A DNA stretch of 64,000 nt, from the NCBI GenBank assembly GCA_947396885.1, contig OX377206.1, forward strand, positions 85,867,960 to 85,931,959, read 5' to 3'. A program made the translations under genes and the position numbers. Below, one piece after another: positions 62,905 to 64,000 of this stretch; position 1 is the first letter of the stretch; every line of letters begins with the position of its first letter. Under the pieces are notes generated by a model that was given only the letters and a program-made list of their open reading frames with translations, did no database searches and was not told the DNA's origin. This DNA is from Heligmosomoides polygyrus polygyrus (lineage: Eukaryota > Nematoda > Chromadorea > Rhabditida > Heligmosomidae).

Positions 62905-62995
62905 TTCGAGTGGCAACGAGCGGATTCGATCCCTCGATGTCTCCTGTTGCATCCGCCATCCCACCTCCTACGCCACCATTGCAGCGCCCCTTGCT
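62905..62995 (-). repeat. tRNA-like SINE head
   Basis: The minus strand has an A-box-like TGGTGGCGTAGGAGG and a B-box-like GAGGGATCGAATCCGC. No acceptor-stem pairing convincing enough for a tRNA gene. Confidence 0.4.
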
Positions 62996-63069
62996 CTTTA
63001 ATTGGCATTTTAGCATTTCTGAGGCAGAGGTGTTTCTTTCCATATGCAACGTTTATGTCATTCGGACCT

Positions 63070-63705
63070 TCTGCTGGATAATTATCTGGTCATGCCAACC
63101 AAGCCTTCTATACCTTCCATTTGTAATTGCTGCGTTGATACCGAACTTAACTGGGAAGGACAGATCAATGACTTGGTCATAGGCTTGCTTTTGAAATTTA
63201 TTATATTTGCGAATTACGTATTCAAATCTACAATATTAATTTATTTATTTAATATGTTATATTTGCAGAAGTCAAACAATGAAAACTCACACGTGTAACT
63301 CAACAAATCAACATGCAGTTCTACAAATCAAACGACTATAGAACCAGTAATTGATATCACTTGTCGACTTGCCTCAGGAAAGATCATATCTAGGCATGAC
63401 ACTCTTGACGCACTTTTCGTAAGTTTTATGTATGCGCTACCTACTCTACATGAAAATGAGTTTCCATATGAACCTGTTTTTGGGCGGTTCAGGGCGATTT
63501 TTAGTAGACACCTCTAGTGTGCGAACTGGACGGATCAAATAACTGTTTCATAATCACTCCTTTGCTAGTGCACCTAAAGTGGCCACCCTATGAACTATGC
63601 AAGCATCAACGACTTTGAATCGAAAGTATGTAATATCGCGCAAATTGGAATGCAGGGCGCATCCCAAGCAGCGAATGATTGATTGCCGCCGTCCTTATCC
63701 TTTAT
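63070..63705 (+). repeat. SINE family A copy, probably split
   Basis: 63085-63230 has the body (CCAACCAAGCCTTCTATACC, AACTGGGAAGGACAG, ACGTATTCAAATC). The 3' end segment (GGGCGCATCCCAAGCAG...CCTTATCCTTTATG) appears only at 63655-63705. About 410 bp between them is unrecognised, presumably inserted DNA. Confidence 0.45.
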
Positions 63706-63849
63706 GTGTGAGCGTGAAATGATATGATGTGGGAAAATAACAGGGTGTGAAAGAATTATGGATGAATCAAAAAGGGGTAGCTATATGAATGCCCAATTTT
63801 AGGCGGCTCTACCTTTCAAGATTACATGGTAAAGAACGCCATTTCAGTT

Positions 63850-64000
63850 TTACCCCCTACCAATTAGAATGAGCCGGATGAGGATGGAAGGTGGAAAAAC
63901 GAGGTGGAAAGAGGAGCTCCGTAGGGTAGAAGTGTTGGAAGAAAGGCGAATGGACAATTGGCGTCATCGTGCTGAAGTGGTGTGGTGGGCACAATCTCAA
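63850..64000 (+). other. Possible reverse-transcriptase tail, cut by window edge
   Basis: A plus-strand frame reads KTRWKEELRRVEVLEERRMD then NWRHRAEVVWWAQS. It resembles the arginine/tryptophan-rich C-termini of non-LTR RTs, but nothing else is visible. Confidence 0.25.

Noticed and set aside
62905..62995. tRNA gene on the minus strand
   Set aside because: A/B boxes present, but the acceptor ends do not pair.

Overview
The window looks like repeat-dense nuclear DNA of a nematode, most plausibly a strongylid or hookworm-type parasite. That placement is inference. It rests on an RTE retrotransposon and cecropia/bandit-type mariners of the kind known from hookworms, short GT-AG introns, and the abundance of tRNA-derived SINEs and foldback MITEs. 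There is no bacterial gene organisation. A run of exactly 200 N at 52368-52567 is a scaffold gap. Almost all recognisable coding sequence belongs to transposable elements, most of them broken.

Layout. 1-4.5 kb: a long inverted-repeat element containing a hAT relic, which itself contains a SINE and a tiny RTE tail; then a SINE split by a mariner. 5.0-8.7 kb: a nearly complete RTE retrotransposon on the minus strand. 9.6-17.5 kb: a MULE scrap, several SINE copies (one internally triplicated), two CAGGGTG-ended Tc1/mariner-superfamily elements and small MITEs. 17.5-25.3 kb: hairpins, Harbinger-like MITEs, a third mariner, and a foldback family built on a GATCACGAATCTGACATCC core. 25.3-30.2 kb: a broken gene copy, a composite MITE-plus-repeat array, and a decayed second RTE. 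30.2-41 kb: more SINEs, tRNA-like foldbacks, a CAGGGTG element, foldbacks, adjacent MITEs and a mariner. 41.4-43.4 kb: a degenerate repeat array. 43.5-45.4 kb: a Penelope-like C-terminal relic and possible host-gene exons. 45.8-51.5 kb: a large foldback, MITEs, and further possible exons. 51.7-52.4 kb: a second Penelope-like relic ending at the gap. 52.6-59.4 kb: a Ty3/gypsy-type element. 59.8-64 kb: MITEs, a 5'-truncated RTE and SINE remnants.

The most interesting stretch is 52.5-59.2 kb. There, a glycoprotein-like, membrane-spanning domain lies in frame upstream of a retropepsin, followed by RT, RNase H and integrase. This is the reverse of the usual pol-then-env order. Downstream, on the opposite strand, is a candidate two-exon gene with an EGF-like module, a 58-nt GT-AG intron and a transmembrane helix. 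Two other points stand out. A CTGAAGA/hairpin/GAAAC motif follows both Penelope-like relics and shows compensating stem changes. A foldback family also has clear 8-bp target duplications at two insertion sites.

All functional statements come from reading the translations and motifs by eye. No database search was run.
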